Shown: positions 8,552-16,711 of the stretch, piece after piece | How positions within the stretch are numbered: position 1 is the stretch's first letter | Layout of the letters: every line of letters begins with the position of its first letter | From: Dickeya chrysanthemi NCPPB 402 | GTDB lineage: Bacteria; Pseudomonadota; Gammaproteobacteria; Enterobacterales; Enterobacteriaceae | Direction of reading: 5' to 3' | Length of the DNA stretch: 64,000 nucleotides | NCBI RefSeq assembly: GCF_000406105.1 | Contig: NZ_CM001974.1 | Coordinates: 3,677,010 to 3,741,009 of the forward strand | Notes under the pieces: model-generated | Database searches by the model: none | Seen by the model: only the letters and a program-made list of their open reading frames with translations | What the model was told of the DNA's origin: nothing | Made by a program: the position numbers and the translations under genes

Positions 8552-9250
8552 ATGGAAAATTACACCCGACGCCGTTTTATTGCCATTATGGGCAGTGCGC
8601 TGGCCGTTTCCGGCAGTGGTTTGCCGGCCGCCGCGCAGGAAACCACGGCGCCTTCCGTCGGCCCGCGCCCCGTCAAATACGGCATACTGCACAACGAGCT
8701 GCGCTGCATCGGCTGCAAAGCCTGTATGACCGCCTGCCGTAAAACCAACCAGGTGCCGGAGGGCGTCACCCGGCTGGATATCATACAAACCGTCGATATC
8801 CCCGCCACCGACACCAGTAAACCCGTCAAACAGTTCTTTCGTCAGTCTTGTCAGCACTGCGATAACCCGCCCTGTGTGTCCGTTTGCCCGACCGGCGCGT
8901 CGTTCAAAGACGCACTGACCGGCATTGTCGACGTCAACGACAAACGCTGCGTCGGCTGCCGCTACTGCATCGCCGCCTGCCCGTACCACGTACGCTTTAT
9001 CAACCCGGTAACCAATACCGCGGATAAGTGCAATTTTTGTCGGGAAACCAATCTGGCGGCCGGCAAAAGACCGGCTTGCGTCGAGATCTGCCCGACCAAG
9101 GCGCTGGTATTCGGCGACCTCAACGATCCGGACAGCGATATCTCGAAAATGATCAAAAGCAATCCTATCTACCGCAGCAAAGTCTACCTGGGCACCGGCC
9201 CCAACCTTTACCGCATACCGGGTAAATACGGAGAGAGCGATCATGCATGA
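8552..9250 (+). CDS. nrfC: Tat-exported NrfC-like protein with four [4Fe-4S] clusters
   Basis: 232 residues, close to E. coli NrfC in size and sequence (LHNELRCIGCKACMTACRKTN, SCQHCDNPPCVSVCPTGASF, VGCRYCIAACPYHVRF, ADKCNFCRETN). The twin-arginine signal TRRRFIAIMGSAL begins at residue 5. I start at 8552, where GAAAGG lies upstream; the open frame from 8468 would push the Tat signal inside the protein. Sixteen cysteines in four groups bind the clusters, which carry electrons from the NrfD-like quinol dehydrogenase. No nrfA or nrfB cytochrome follows; a flavin reductase does. It overlaps the next gene by eight bases. Confidence 0.88.
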   Translation: MENYTRRRFIAIMGSALAVSGSGLPAAAQETTAPSVGPRPVKYGILHNELRCIGCKACMTACRKTNQVPEGVTRLDIIQTVDIPATDTSKPVKQFFRQSCQHCDNPPCVSVCPTGASFKDALTGIVDVNDKRCVGCRYCIAACPYHVRFINPVTNTADKCNFCRETNLAAGKRPACVEICPTKALVFGDLNDPDSDISKMIKSNPIYRSKVYLGTGPNLYRIPGKYGESDHA

Positions 9251-10199
9251 TGCCTTTCATTTTCATTCGCTGGTGTGGGACTGGCCGATCGCCGTTTACC
9301 TGCTGTTGGTGGGGATCTCATCCGGGATGATGGTGTTGACGTTGCTGTTTCGCCGCTACCTGCCTGCGGAAAATCAACACGCCAACCCGTTGATTACCGC
9401 CACGGCGATCGTCGCGCCGCTGTCGGTGGTAGTCGGGCTGGTTATCCTGATTTTCCACCTCGCCCGCCCCATCACCTTCTGGTATTTGATGATTTTCTAT
9501 AATCCCCATTCCATCATGTCGCTGGGGGTAATGCTGTTTCAGGTGTACATGCTGGTGATGTTCCTGTGGCTTGCCAGCCTGTATCGCCAACCGCTGCTGG
9601 CCTGGAGCGAACACCGGTTGCCGGCAGCATTGCACGCGTTGCTAAACCGGGTGGTCGCCCTGGTCACCCGCGGCATACGTCCGGTGGAAAATGTGCTGCT
9701 GGTGCTGGCGTTGCTGCTCGGCTGCTACACCGGCTTTTTGCTCTCGGCGTTGAAATCGTTCCCGTTGCTGAATAACCCGGTGTTGCCGGTGCTGTTTCTG
9801 GTGTCCGGCGTCACGTCCGGCATCGCGGTGTTGATGATGGTCGGCACCTCGGCGCGTAGCCGACGTGATTGCCCGCAGACTCTGCACCTGTTGCACCACC
9901 TGGAAAAACCGGTCGCCTTGATCGAGCTGTTCCTGCTGTTTGCTTTCTTCATCGGCCTGATGCTGGGCGGCGGCCAGAAAGCGGTGGCGGCGCAGGTTGC
10001 GCTGAGCGGATTCTGGGGTGGTGTATTCTGGATCGGTATTATCGGCCTCGGCATGCTGGCGCCGCTGGCGGCGGGCAGCCTGCCTGCAATGCAACGCCGT
10101 ATCACCGCCCTGCCGCGCATCGCCGCCGGCCTGACGCTGCTGGGCGTGTTCCTGCTGCGGTTGTTCGTGCTGTATGCCGGCCAGATGACGGTAGCCTGA
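9243..10199 (+). CDS. nrfD: NrfD/PsrC family membrane quinol dehydrogenase subunit
   Basis: 318 residues, the same length as E. coli NrfD and with shared blocks (FHSLVWDWPIAVYL, LSALKSFPLLNNPVLPVLFL, RLFVLYAGQMTVA). About eight to nine membrane helices. In Nrf and polysulfide reductase systems this subunit oxidises menaquinol at the periplasmic side and passes electrons to the NrfC-type iron-sulfur protein. Here the pair probably feeds the flavoproteins at 11.6-13.6 kb. The stop is two bases before the MFS gene. Confidence 0.88.
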   Translation: MHDAFHFHSLVWDWPIAVYLLLVGISSGMMVLTLLFRRYLPAENQHANPLITATAIVAPLSVVVGLVILIFHLARPITFWYLMIFYNPHSIMSLGVMLFQVYMLVMFLWLASLYRQPLLAWSEHRLPAALHALLNRVVALVTRGIRPVENVLLVLALLLGCYTGFLLSALKSFPLLNNPVLPVLFLVSGVTSGIAVLMMVGTSARSRRDCPQTLHLLHHLEKPVALIELFLLFAFFIGLMLGGGQKAVAAQVALSGFWGGVFWIGIIGLGMLAPLAAGSLPAMQRRITALPRIAAGLTLLGVFLLRLFVLYAGQMTVA

Positions 10200-10201
10200 C
10201 C

Positions 10202-11575
10202 ATGACCGGCCCACGCGCACTCTTCTGGCTGGCTTCGGTGGCGTTCTTCATGCAAGCGCTGGACACCACCATGCTGTACGTCGCCGTACCGGCGATAGCA
10301 CGCTCGTTACACCAGCCGGTCCTGCGTATGGAGCCGATCGTCATGGCGTATGTCATCACCGTCGTGGCCTTTACCCCCATCAACAGTTGGCTGAGCCAGC
10401 ATCTGGGAGAGCGCCGCACTTGTCTCGCCGCCCTGACTGTCTTCACCGGCGGCGCGCTGCTGTGCTTCCATGCCGACACCGCGTTTCAACTGGGTTTGGG
10501 CCGTTTTATTCAGGGCGCCGGCGGCGCGTTGCTGCTGCCGGTGATTCGCACGCAAGTTCTGCGATACACCCCCGCCGACACCCGGCTGTCGTTCCTCAAC
10601 CGTATGACCTTGCTCGGCATGTTCGGCACGCTGACCGGGCCGCTGCTGGGTAGCCTGCTGACCGACGGATTATCCTGGCGCGCCATTTTTATCGCGCCGG
10701 TTCCGCTGGCGCTGCTGTGCCTGTGGCTGGCGTGGCGCATCCTGCCGGCGGATACCCACGCCAGTCGCTGCCGGGTTTCGATGGGCAACCTGCTGCCGCT
10801 GGTCGGCATTCTGCTCACGGTCACCCTGCTGCTGGCGGCGGCGCCGCGCCATTTGTTGTCGCTGCCGGTCATGGTGCTGCTGGGTCTGGCCGGCATCCTG
10901 TGCACCTTGTGCTACCTGCGTAGCGATCCGCCGGGGCGTGAAGCGTTGCTGCCGGTTTCGCTGTTCGGCATTCGTTCCTTTTATGTCGGCGTCTGGGGCG
11001 GCGTGCTGACCCGGTTACTGCTGGCTTCGCTGCCGGTGGTGATGTCGCTGGTAATCCAGACGTCGCTGGGCCTGCCGCCCGCGACCGCCGGGCTGATCAT
11101 GCTGATGTTTTCGGCTGGCGCGCTGCTGGCCAAACTGATGTTCGAACCGCTGATTCGCTGGCTGGGTTACCGTAACGTGCTGATGTACGGCACGTTGCTG
11201 GCCTCCGCACTGGTCCTGCTGCTGGGTCTGGCCATCCAGCACCGCTTACTGCCGGTGATTGGCCTCTGCGCCGTCGCTATTGGCCTGATGACCGCGTTGT
11301 TGCACTCGGCGGAAAGCACGCTGGCCTGTTGCCACCTGAACAGCGACACCTACAACAGCGGCAATAACATCATGATTCTCAGCCAGTTGATTGCCGTCAT
11401 GCTCAGCATGGCGCTGACTTTCCCGGCGCTACGCCTGTTTTCTCAATGGGAACCGCTGCTGAACATCAACCACTTTAGCCTGCTGCTGTTACTGCTCGGA
11501 ACCGGATTACCGCTGAGTTGCCTGTTGTTTCGCCACCTCAGCCATGAAGAAGGGAAAACGTTGCTGGCGCGCTAG
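10202..11575 (+). CDS. MFS transporter of the 14-helix drug/organic-anion type (MdtD-like)
   Basis: 457 residues and 12-14 hydrophobic helices, with the family start pattern (FFMQALDTTMLYVAVPAIARSL), the loop LSQHLGERR and the motif C-like GPLLGSLLTDGLSWRAIF. The ATG at 10202 is two bases after nrfD; the longer open frame upstream is an nrfD shadow. Standing inside the redox operon, it more likely moves the substrate or the reduced product of the reductase than a drug. That role is inferred from position only. Confidence 0.8.
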   Translation: MTGPRALFWLASVAFFMQALDTTMLYVAVPAIARSLHQPVLRMEPIVMAYVITVVAFTPINSWLSQHLGERRTCLAALTVFTGGALLCFHADTAFQLGLGRFIQGAGGALLLPVIRTQVLRYTPADTRLSFLNRMTLLGMFGTLTGPLLGSLLTDGLSWRAIFIAPVPLALLCLWLAWRILPADTHASRCRVSMGNLLPLVGILLTVTLLLAAAPRHLLSLPVMVLLGLAGILCTLCYLRSDPPGREALLPVSLFGIRSFYVGVWGGVLTRLLLASLPVVMSLVIQTSLGLPPATAGLIMLMFSAGALLAKLMFEPLIRWLGYRNVLMYGTLLASALVLLLGLAIQHRLLPVIGLCAVAIGLMTALLHSAESTLACCHLNSDTYNSGNNIMILSQLIAVMLSMALTFPALRLFSQWEPLLNINHFSLLLLLLGTGLPLSCLLFRHLSHEEGKTLLAR

Positions 11576-11622
11576 CCTGCTGCGGGTTCCTGTTTATTGA
11601 TGATGTCAACCAAACAGAGTGA

Positions 11623-11976
11623 ATGCACGTTATGAAGAAAAGTTCCATCAAATTATTGGGTTGCCTGTTGCTGATCGCCGGGGCGGCCGTCGCCGAAGAC
11701 CAGTTTAAAGCCGGAACCTACTCTGCGACCGGACAAGGCATCGGCGGTGACGTGACGGTCACTCTGGATATCGATGCCAAAGGCGTGGTGCAAAAAGCCA
11801 CTATCGATGCACCGAACGAAACCCCGGAAGTCGGCGGGGAAGCGGCCAAAGAACTGGAGAAAACCATGACGGAGAAAAAGACCATCAGCGTCGATGGCGT
11901 CTCCGGCGCCACCATGACCAGCGGCGCGGTGCATGAGGCCTCACAGGCGGCCTACGCCAAAGCCAAAGCGAACTGA
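11623..11976 (+). CDS. Small periplasmic FMN-binding-domain protein (covalent flavin carrier)
   Basis: 117 residues: a signal peptide (LLGCLLLIAGAAVAE) and one FMN_bind domain. The flavinylation motif DGVSGATMTS is complete, so Thr97 should carry FMN attached by the ApbE transferase, as in NqrC, RnfG and UrdA-type reductases. In most fumarate/urocanate-type flavin reductases this domain is fused to the FAD subunit; here it is a separate protein, placed just before that subunit. It would be the electron relay between the NrfC-like protein and the FAD enzyme. An alternative ATG at 11632 would shorten it by three residues. Confidence 0.85.
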   Translation: MHVMKKSSIKLLGCLLLIAGAAVAEDQFKAGTYSATGQGIGGDVTVTLDIDAKGVVQKATIDAPNETPEVGGEAAKELEKTMTEKKTISVDGVSGATMTSGAVHEASQAAYAKAKAN

Positions 11977-12038
11977 ATACCGGACGACGCGCCGAACACC
12001 GACGCGTCATTCCACGCGTAAAATAAAAGGAAAATAAT

Positions 12039-13610
12039 ATGGTTCAATACCGAAAAAAACTCCTTGCGGCTCTGTGCCTCTCGGTACTGGGAATCACGTC
12101 CGCTCAGGCATCAGGGCAACCCGAGCCTGCCGCCGAGCCGGCTAAAAACGCCGAATCGGCCAAACCGGTCGAGATCCCCAAGAGCGCCGACGTGGTCGTG
12201 ATCGGTGCAGGCGCTGCGGGTACGGCGGCCACTATGGCGGCGGCCGAGAAAGGCGCCAGCGTGGTGTTGCTGGAGAAACAGCCCGCCGTCGGCGGTACCG
12301 GCAATTTCGCGGAAGGTATCTTCGCGGCCAACAGTTCGATGCAGAAACGCCAGGGTATCGTGGTTACGCCTGATATGGCCTTTAAGACCATCATGGAATA
12401 CAGCCACTGGATGGCGAACCCGTATGTGGTTCGCACCTTCGTCAATCGCTCCGCCGACACCATCGAATGGGTGAAATCCAAAGGCATCAAGTTTGAATAC
12501 ATCGGCCCCGGCGGGCCGGGCGGAATGCTGACCTGGCACGTTATCGACGGCCCCGGCCACGGTCGTTACCTGATCAAAACCTTCCATGAGCAGTTTAAAA
12601 ACATGAAGGTTACGACGTTGGTGAAAACCGCGGGTAAAGACCTGGTGATGAAAGACGGCAAAATTACCGGCGTGATCGCTGAAGGCAGCGACGGTAAACC
12701 GTTCCAGATCGACACCAAAGCGGTGATCGTCGCCACCGGCGGCTATGCCAACAACAAAGAGATGCTGCAAAAATACGTCGCCATGCCCGACACCATCATG
12801 GTGGGCAACATTGGTAAAGACGGCGACGGCATCAAAATGGCGTGGAAAGCCGGTGCAAAAGAAGAAGGCATGGGCGTGGTGCAGTCTTATCGCCCTGGTC
12901 TGCCGGAGTATGCCCCTAACTCCCAGATGCTGGCCGCGGCTCGCCAGCCGTACCTGTGGGTAGACAAAACCGGACGCCGCTTCACCGATGAATCCATCGT
13001 CATCATTTGGCCGCACGCCGGTAACGCGCTGGCGAAAGCGGGCGGCGTGATGTATTCCGTCTTTGACGAGGAAACCCGCAAGCACGTGGTCAACGACGGT
13101 ATCGATGTGCCGATCGGCGAATGGGTCATCGCCAATACCAAGCTGGTGAAATTTGACGACGAGTTCGCCAAAGAGAGCCAGAAAAACCGGGGCTTTGTCT
13201 TCAAAAGCAACAGTATTGAAGACCTGGCCAAACAGATGGCCGTCGACCCGGCCGTGCTGAAACGCACCATTGAAGACAACAACCGCTATGCGGCGCAGAA
13301 ACGCGACGAAGTCTTCAACAAAAACATGGACTATCTGCGCCCGGTGAAAACCGGTCCGTTCTATGCCGTGAAGATGATGCCGGCCGCGCTCGGTACGCTC
13401 GGCGGCGTGAAGATTAACGAGAAAATGGAAGCCGTCAGCCCGACTGGCAGCGCGGTGCCTGGCCTGTACGTCACCGGTAACGATGCCGCCGGTATGTACG
13501 GCGACACCTATGACTTGCTGTTGGGCGGCGGAACGTTCGGCTTTGCGCTCAACTCTGGTCGCATGGCCGGCGAAAACGCTCTCGATTACATTCATTTCAG
13601 CGCGAAGTAA
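12039..13610 (+). CDS. Periplasmic FAD-dependent reductase of the fumarate/urocanate reductase superfamily
   Basis: 523 residues: a signal peptide (LLAALCLSVLGITSAQA), a low-complexity E/P/A linker to about residue 45, then the FAD_binding_2 domain with the dinucleotide motif VVVIGAGAAG and the ATGGYANNKEML loop. The substrate-binding arginine loop is kept (GRRFTDES, about residues 310-317). The region that in soluble fumarate reductases reads GGVHGANRLGG, with a catalytic His and Arg, reads GMYGDTYDLLLGGG here (about 485-498), so fumarate is an unlikely substrate. No heme or FMN domain is fused; the FMN protein before it would reduce it. The acceptor is unknown, probably a 2-enoate. Confidence 0.83.
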   Translation: MVQYRKKLLAALCLSVLGITSAQASGQPEPAAEPAKNAESAKPVEIPKSADVVVIGAGAAGTAATMAAAEKGASVVLLEKQPAVGGTGNFAEGIFAANSSMQKRQGIVVTPDMAFKTIMEYSHWMANPYVVRTFVNRSADTIEWVKSKGIKFEYIGPGGPGGMLTWHVIDGPGHGRYLIKTFHEQFKNMKVTTLVKTAGKDLVMKDGKITGVIAEGSDGKPFQIDTKAVIVATGGYANNKEMLQKYVAMPDTIMVGNIGKDGDGIKMAWKAGAKEEGMGVVQSYRPGLPEYAPNSQMLAAARQPYLWVDKTGRRFTDESIVIIWPHAGNALAKAGGVMYSVFDEETRKHVVNDGIDVPIGEWVIANTKLVKFDDEFAKESQKNRGFVFKSNSIEDLAKQMAVDPAVLKRTIEDNNRYAAQKRDEVFNKNMDYLRPVKTGPFYAVKMMPAALGTLGGVKINEKMEAVSPTGSAVPGLYVTGNDAAGMYGDTYDLLLGGGTFGFALNSGRMAGENALDYIHFSAK

Positions 13611-13630
13611 CGCCTGAAATCCTACCTGTC

Positions 13631-13652
13631 GTCCCCCACGCCGTGGGGGACT
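13631..13652 (+). terminator. GC-rich hairpin after the flavin reductase gene
   Basis: GTCCCCCA and TGGGGGAC form a perfect 8-bp stem with a CGCCG loop; only three T follow, so termination may be partial. It separates the redox operon from the convergent alkB. Confidence 0.6.
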
Positions 13653-13692
13653 TTCACACTTTACGAAACGTCTTCACACTTTACGAAACGTC
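13653..13692. repeat. Perfect 20-bp tandem duplication at the 3' end of alkB
   Basis: The unit TTCACACTTTACGAAACGTC occurs twice in a row. The copy at 13673-13692 holds the last codons and stop of alkB; the second copy lies beyond the stop. Confidence 0.92.
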
Positions 13693-14333
13693 AGATTCAG
13701 GCGCACCTCATCGGACATTCCCATCGGCAGCGGCCCGCGTTTTAGCGGCAAAATCGCGTGATAATTCAGCCGGGACGCACCGCCCCACACCACCACATCG
13801 CCGTGCATCAGCGCCAAGCGCCGGCACGAATCGCTGCGTTTCCTCCCACCGAACAGAAACACCGCGCCTAACCCCAGCGAAACAGAGACGATCGGCTGGC
13901 GCAAATCCCGCTCATCCCTGTCCTGATGCAACGACAGCTTGGCACCAACGGCGTAACGGTTAATCAGGCAGGCATCGGGCGCAAACCCGTCATACCCGGC
14001 CTCGTGCGCCGCCGCCTGCGACAAGCGCAAAAAGCACGCCGGTATGGCAGGCCACGGTTCGCCGGTCAGCGGATCCTGCGCACTGTAGCGATACCCCAGC
14101 TCGTCGCTCACCCAGCCTAGCGGCCCGCAATTACTCATCGCCACCGACATGGTGTACCCGCCCGGCGTCACCATCTGCCGGAAAGGGGCTTGTTGCGTCA
14201 CCGTTTCCAGCGCGGCCAGCAGCTCGTCGGCCTGTGACCAGGCAAAGCCGCGCAACCACATCGCACCGGGTGCCAGCGTTTCATTGCGGCGTTCCGGCGG
14301 CTCATCGGTAAACAGTTCGAAATTCATGCACAA
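13674..14333 (-). CDS. alkB: DNA oxidative demethylase AlkB
   Basis: 219 residues, clearly AlkB: MVTPGGYTMSVAMSNCG, DACLINRYAVGAKLSLHQD, IVSVSLGLGAVFLFGG, GDVVVWGGASRLNYH. Iron is bound by His and Asp of LHQDRDE and the later His of NYHAILP; the RLNLTFRKV end matches the 2-oxoglutarate-binding arginines of the family. It removes methyl groups from 1-methyladenine and 3-methylcytosine using 2-oxoglutarate and oxygen. Unlike E. coli it is not next to ada; it is divergent from a 3-methyladenine glycosylase gene, with 92 bases between them. A second ATG six bases in could also be the start. Confidence 0.95.
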   Translation of the reverse strand: MCMNFELFTDEPPERRNETLAPGAMWLRGFAWSQADELLAALETVTQQAPFRQMVTPGGYTMSVAMSNCGPLGWVSDELGYRYSAQDPLTGEPWPAIPACFLRLSQAAAHEAGYDGFAPDACLINRYAVGAKLSLHQDRDERDLRQPIVSVSLGLGAVFLFGGRKRSDSCRRLALMHGDVVVWGGASRLNYHAILPLKRGPLPMGMSDEVRLNLTFRKV

Positions 14334-14425
14334 ACCTGTTCAAATAACCAGTAGAATTGAGTATATATCTCTTCACAGAGCATTGCCTGCTGAAATCAAT
14401 CGCCAATCATTAAGGATGCCAATCA

Positions 14426-15100
14426 ATGACGCCATCTTCCCTCCCGTTCGACGAACCTCAGGCTCTCGCCCATTTGTCCGCGATTGATGCGCACTGGGCG
14501 CGGTTGATCGACGGCGTCGGTCATATTCGCTTTGAGAGCCGCCCGGCGCGGGAACCTTACGAGGCGCTGATCCGGGCAGTCGCCAGCCAGCAGCTCAGCA
14601 ACCGCGCCGCCGCCGCGATCATCAGCAAGCTACAGCAACGTTTTGCCGTAGGGGAAAACGGTTTTCCCGCCGCCGAACAACTCGCGACATGTGAAGCGGA
14701 GATCCTACGCCAGTGTGGTTTTTCCGCCCGTAAAATCGACACGGTGAAAGGCATTGCACAGGGCGTACTGAGCGGATTGGTACCTGATAGAGCGGCAGCC
14801 GAACATCTGGATGACGACACGCTGATCGAACGGCTTTGCACCTTGAAAGGCATCGGTCGCTGGACGGTAGAAATGCTGTTGATCTCCACGCTGGAGCGGA
14901 TGGACATCATGCCGGTGGACGATCTCGGCATCAAACAAGGGTTTCGTTACCTGTATCGTCTGCCGCAGGACCCGACGCGTAAAGCGATGTTGGCGCTGAG
15001 CGAACCCTGTCGCCCCTACCGCACGTTGGCGGCCTGGTATTTGTGGCGCATTCCCCATATGCCGGATTACGCCGAATACCGGGCATCGTTACGTCAGTAA
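14426..15100 (+). CDS. DNA-3-methyladenine glycosylase II family protein (AlkA/Mag-like)
   Basis: 224 residues of the HhH-GPD superfamily without the N-terminal AlkA domain, closer in size to yeast Mag1-type enzymes. The helix-hairpin-helix and catalytic region reads LKGIGRWTVEMLL...MPVDDLGIKQGF; the second Asp of VDD (Asp166) is the expected catalytic residue. It cuts out alkylated purines, while the divergent alkB reverses other alkyl lesions, so the pair forms a small alkylation-repair locus with one shared promoter region. The ribosome site (AAGGATG) lies before 14426. Confidence 0.88.
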   Translation: MTPSSLPFDEPQALAHLSAIDAHWARLIDGVGHIRFESRPAREPYEALIRAVASQQLSNRAAAAIISKLQQRFAVGENGFPAAEQLATCEAEILRQCGFSARKIDTVKGIAQGVLSGLVPDRAAAEHLDDDTLIERLCTLKGIGRWTVEMLLISTLERMDIMPVDDLGIKQGFRYLYRLPQDPTRKAMLALSEPCRPYRTLAAWYLWRIPHMPDYAEYRASLRQ

Positions 15101-15168
15101 ACGGCGTATGAAAACAAGCCCGAAGCCAGGAGCAGGCAATCGTTCACGCTCTTGCTTCGGATGCCGGG

Positions 15169-15633
15169 CTAACGCCCCTGTATAACGGTGGTCAGCAGCC
15201 GTTCGCGCAGCACATCGTATAGCCAGTTATAAGCCATGGTGTACGGCAGGAAGAACAGGAAGAAACCGATCTCCACCATCAGCGCCTGCCACAACGTGAT
15301 ATTCAGCATCCAGGCGGCCAGCGGCAAACCGATCAGAATAAAACCGCCTTCGAAGCCCAGAGCGTGTCCAGCTCGTACCCACCAACCGCGTTTCATGCGG
15401 CTGACCGGCCACAAGCGATCAAACAGGCTGTTGTACACCACGTTCCAGACCATCGCCACGCTGGATAACATGACCGACAGCGCCCCCACCTGCAAGATCG
15501 AGCGCTCAAGCACCCAGGCGCCGATCGGGGCGCAAATCAGCAATGCCATCACCTCGAAGCCGATAGCATGTGCTATCCGCTCACGGAATGTTTTTTGCTG
15601 ATGATGCACTGTCTGCCGGGTTTTCTGTTGCAT
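15169..15633 (-). CDS. PACE family efflux transporter
   Basis: 154 residues, four membrane helices arranged as two related pairs, each starting with a glutamate-containing helix (HAIGFEVMALLICAPIGAW and HALGFEGGFILIGLPLAAW). This internal duplication is the hallmark of the proteobacterial antimicrobial compound efflux family (AceI-like), which exports biocides such as chlorhexidine and short diamines. The conserved acidic residues of the first helix of each pair are present. It is divergent from a LysR regulator, the usual arrangement for PACE genes, and ends in a region convergent with the glycosylase gene. Confidence 0.9.
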   Translation of the reverse strand: MQQKTRQTVHHQQKTFRERIAHAIGFEVMALLICAPIGAWVLERSILQVGALSVMLSSVAMVWNVVYNSLFDRLWPVSRMKRGWWVRAGHALGFEGGFILIGLPLAAWMLNITLWQALMVEIGFFLFFLPYTMAYNWLYDVLRERLLTTVIQGR

Positions 15634-15698
15634 GCTTTCCTCCTTCTGATGATGCAGCGACGCTAACGGGTTGCCATTTTCATCTAAATAATCAATAG

Positions 15699-15711
15699 TT
15701 CTAAATTAGAA
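15699..15711. promoter_or_regulatory. LysR-type operator between the PACE pump and its regulator
   Basis: TTCTAAATTAGAA is a perfect 13-base palindrome with the T-N11-A form of LysR-type binding sites, centred in the 106-base gap between the two divergent genes. Confidence 0.6.
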
Positions 15712-15739
15712 TCCATCTAGAAAATCGATAGAGGCAGCG

Positions 15740-16606
15740 ATGCGCTATTCTCCTGAATCCCTGCTGGCATTTCTCGCCACCGTGAATACCGGCTCGTTTT
15801 CCGCGGCGGCACGCCACCTGCAAAAGAGCCAATCCACCGTCAGCACGGCGGTGGCGAATCTGGAAGCTGACCTGGGATTGCAGTTGTTCGACAGAGGTGG
15901 TCATCAGCCGGTGCTGACGGAGGAAGGGCGTAAGGTGCTCAGCCATGTCAAAGCGATTCTTTCCGCCAGCGAAGCGCTGGACGAACTGGCGATCCGTCTG
16001 GCGGATAAAGTCGAACCGCGGCTGACCTTTGTGCTGTCGGACACCTGGCAGTGCCGCCACTATTACCCGGTATTGCAGCGCTTCGCCGGGCGCTTTCCCG
16101 ATGTCGAGTTCGAGTGCCTGATTGCGGAAGACGAAGACGTGGTGGAGTTGTTGCAGTCGCAGCGCGCCCACGTCGGCGTGTTGCAGGCGCAGGTACATTA
16201 CCCCATCGACATTGCGGTATCCCGGTTGCAGGTGAAAACCGAAATGGCGGTGTATGTCGCCCGCACGCACCCGCTGGCGCAACAGAAACAGGTGACGCAG
16301 GAACAACTCGCCACAGTGCGTCAGCTCTGCCTGCATACCTACAGTCAACGGGAGCGCCCACCTGCCGAAGGCACCGGTTGGTCAACGCCGTCGTATCTGA
16401 TGTTGCTGGAAATGGCGGAGCAGGGTTTTGGCTGGAGCATCCTGCCGCGCTGGCTGGTAGACGAATACGCCCAAAACCGGCTGGTGGAACTGCCGCTGTC
16501 GGGCTGGCCGCGACAAATTGAAGTGGATATCGCCTGGTCGCGCCCGTCGCCTCCCGGCCCGGCAGGGCTATGGCTTATCGATACTCTGCTGGAACAGCGT
16601 GAATAA
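15740..16606 (+). CDS. LysR family regulator next to a PACE efflux gene
   Basis: 288 residues. The DNA-binding part (LLAFLATVNTGSFSAAARHLQKSQSTVSTAVANLE) and effector domain are intact. It is transcribed away from the PACE gene and a palindromic operator lies between them, so it most likely controls the pump and itself. The inducing compound is unknown. Confidence 0.87.
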   Translation: MRYSPESLLAFLATVNTGSFSAAARHLQKSQSTVSTAVANLEADLGLQLFDRGGHQPVLTEEGRKVLSHVKAILSASEALDELAIRLADKVEPRLTFVLSDTWQCRHYYPVLQRFAGRFPDVEFECLIAEDEDVVELLQSQRAHVGVLQAQVHYPIDIAVSRLQVKTEMAVYVARTHPLAQQKQVTQEQLATVRQLCLHTYSQRERPPAEGTGWSTPSYLMLLEMAEQGFGWSILPRWLVDEYAQNRLVELPLSGWPRQIEVDIAWSRPSPPGPAGLWLIDTLLEQRE

Positions 16607-16611
16607 TAAAA

Positions 16612-16645
16612 CCAACGCACCGGCAACGTGGAGTATGGCGGGTTA
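16612..16645. repeat. ERIC right-end remnant
   Basis: CCAACGCACCGGCAACGTGG and the following AGTATGGCGGGT match the last 35 bases of the ERIC consensus with several changes. No left half is present, so it is an eroded fragment. Confidence 0.65.
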
Positions 16646-16649
16646 AACC

Positions 16650-16711
16650 TTATTTATTTAATGGGCATTAATCGCTGATGCACATTGTGCTTAATTAATT
16701 TAAATAAATAA
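16650..16711. repeat. 12-bp perfect inverted repeat upstream of fumA
   Basis: TTATTTATTTAA at 16650 and TTAAATAAATAA at 16700 are exact inverted copies, 38 bases apart. The spacer holds a smaller palindrome (GCACATTGTGC) and TTAATTAA stretches resembling ArcA-type sites. The rest of the 438-base gap before fumA (to 17044) shows no gene. Confidence 0.7.

Noticed and set aside
8552..10199. A formate-dependent nitrite reductase (nrfABCDEFG) operon
   Set aside because: Only nrfC- and nrfD-like genes are present; no heme-binding CXXCH/CXXCK cytochromes or assembly genes are seen.
12111..13595. 494-codon frame antisense to the flavin reductase
   Set aside because: Typical shadow in GC-rich DNA. 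The sense strand carries clear FAD motifs; the antisense product has none.
12039..13610. Calling the flavoprotein fumarate reductase
   Set aside because: The catalytic His/Arg segment is replaced and neither heme nor FMN domain is fused.
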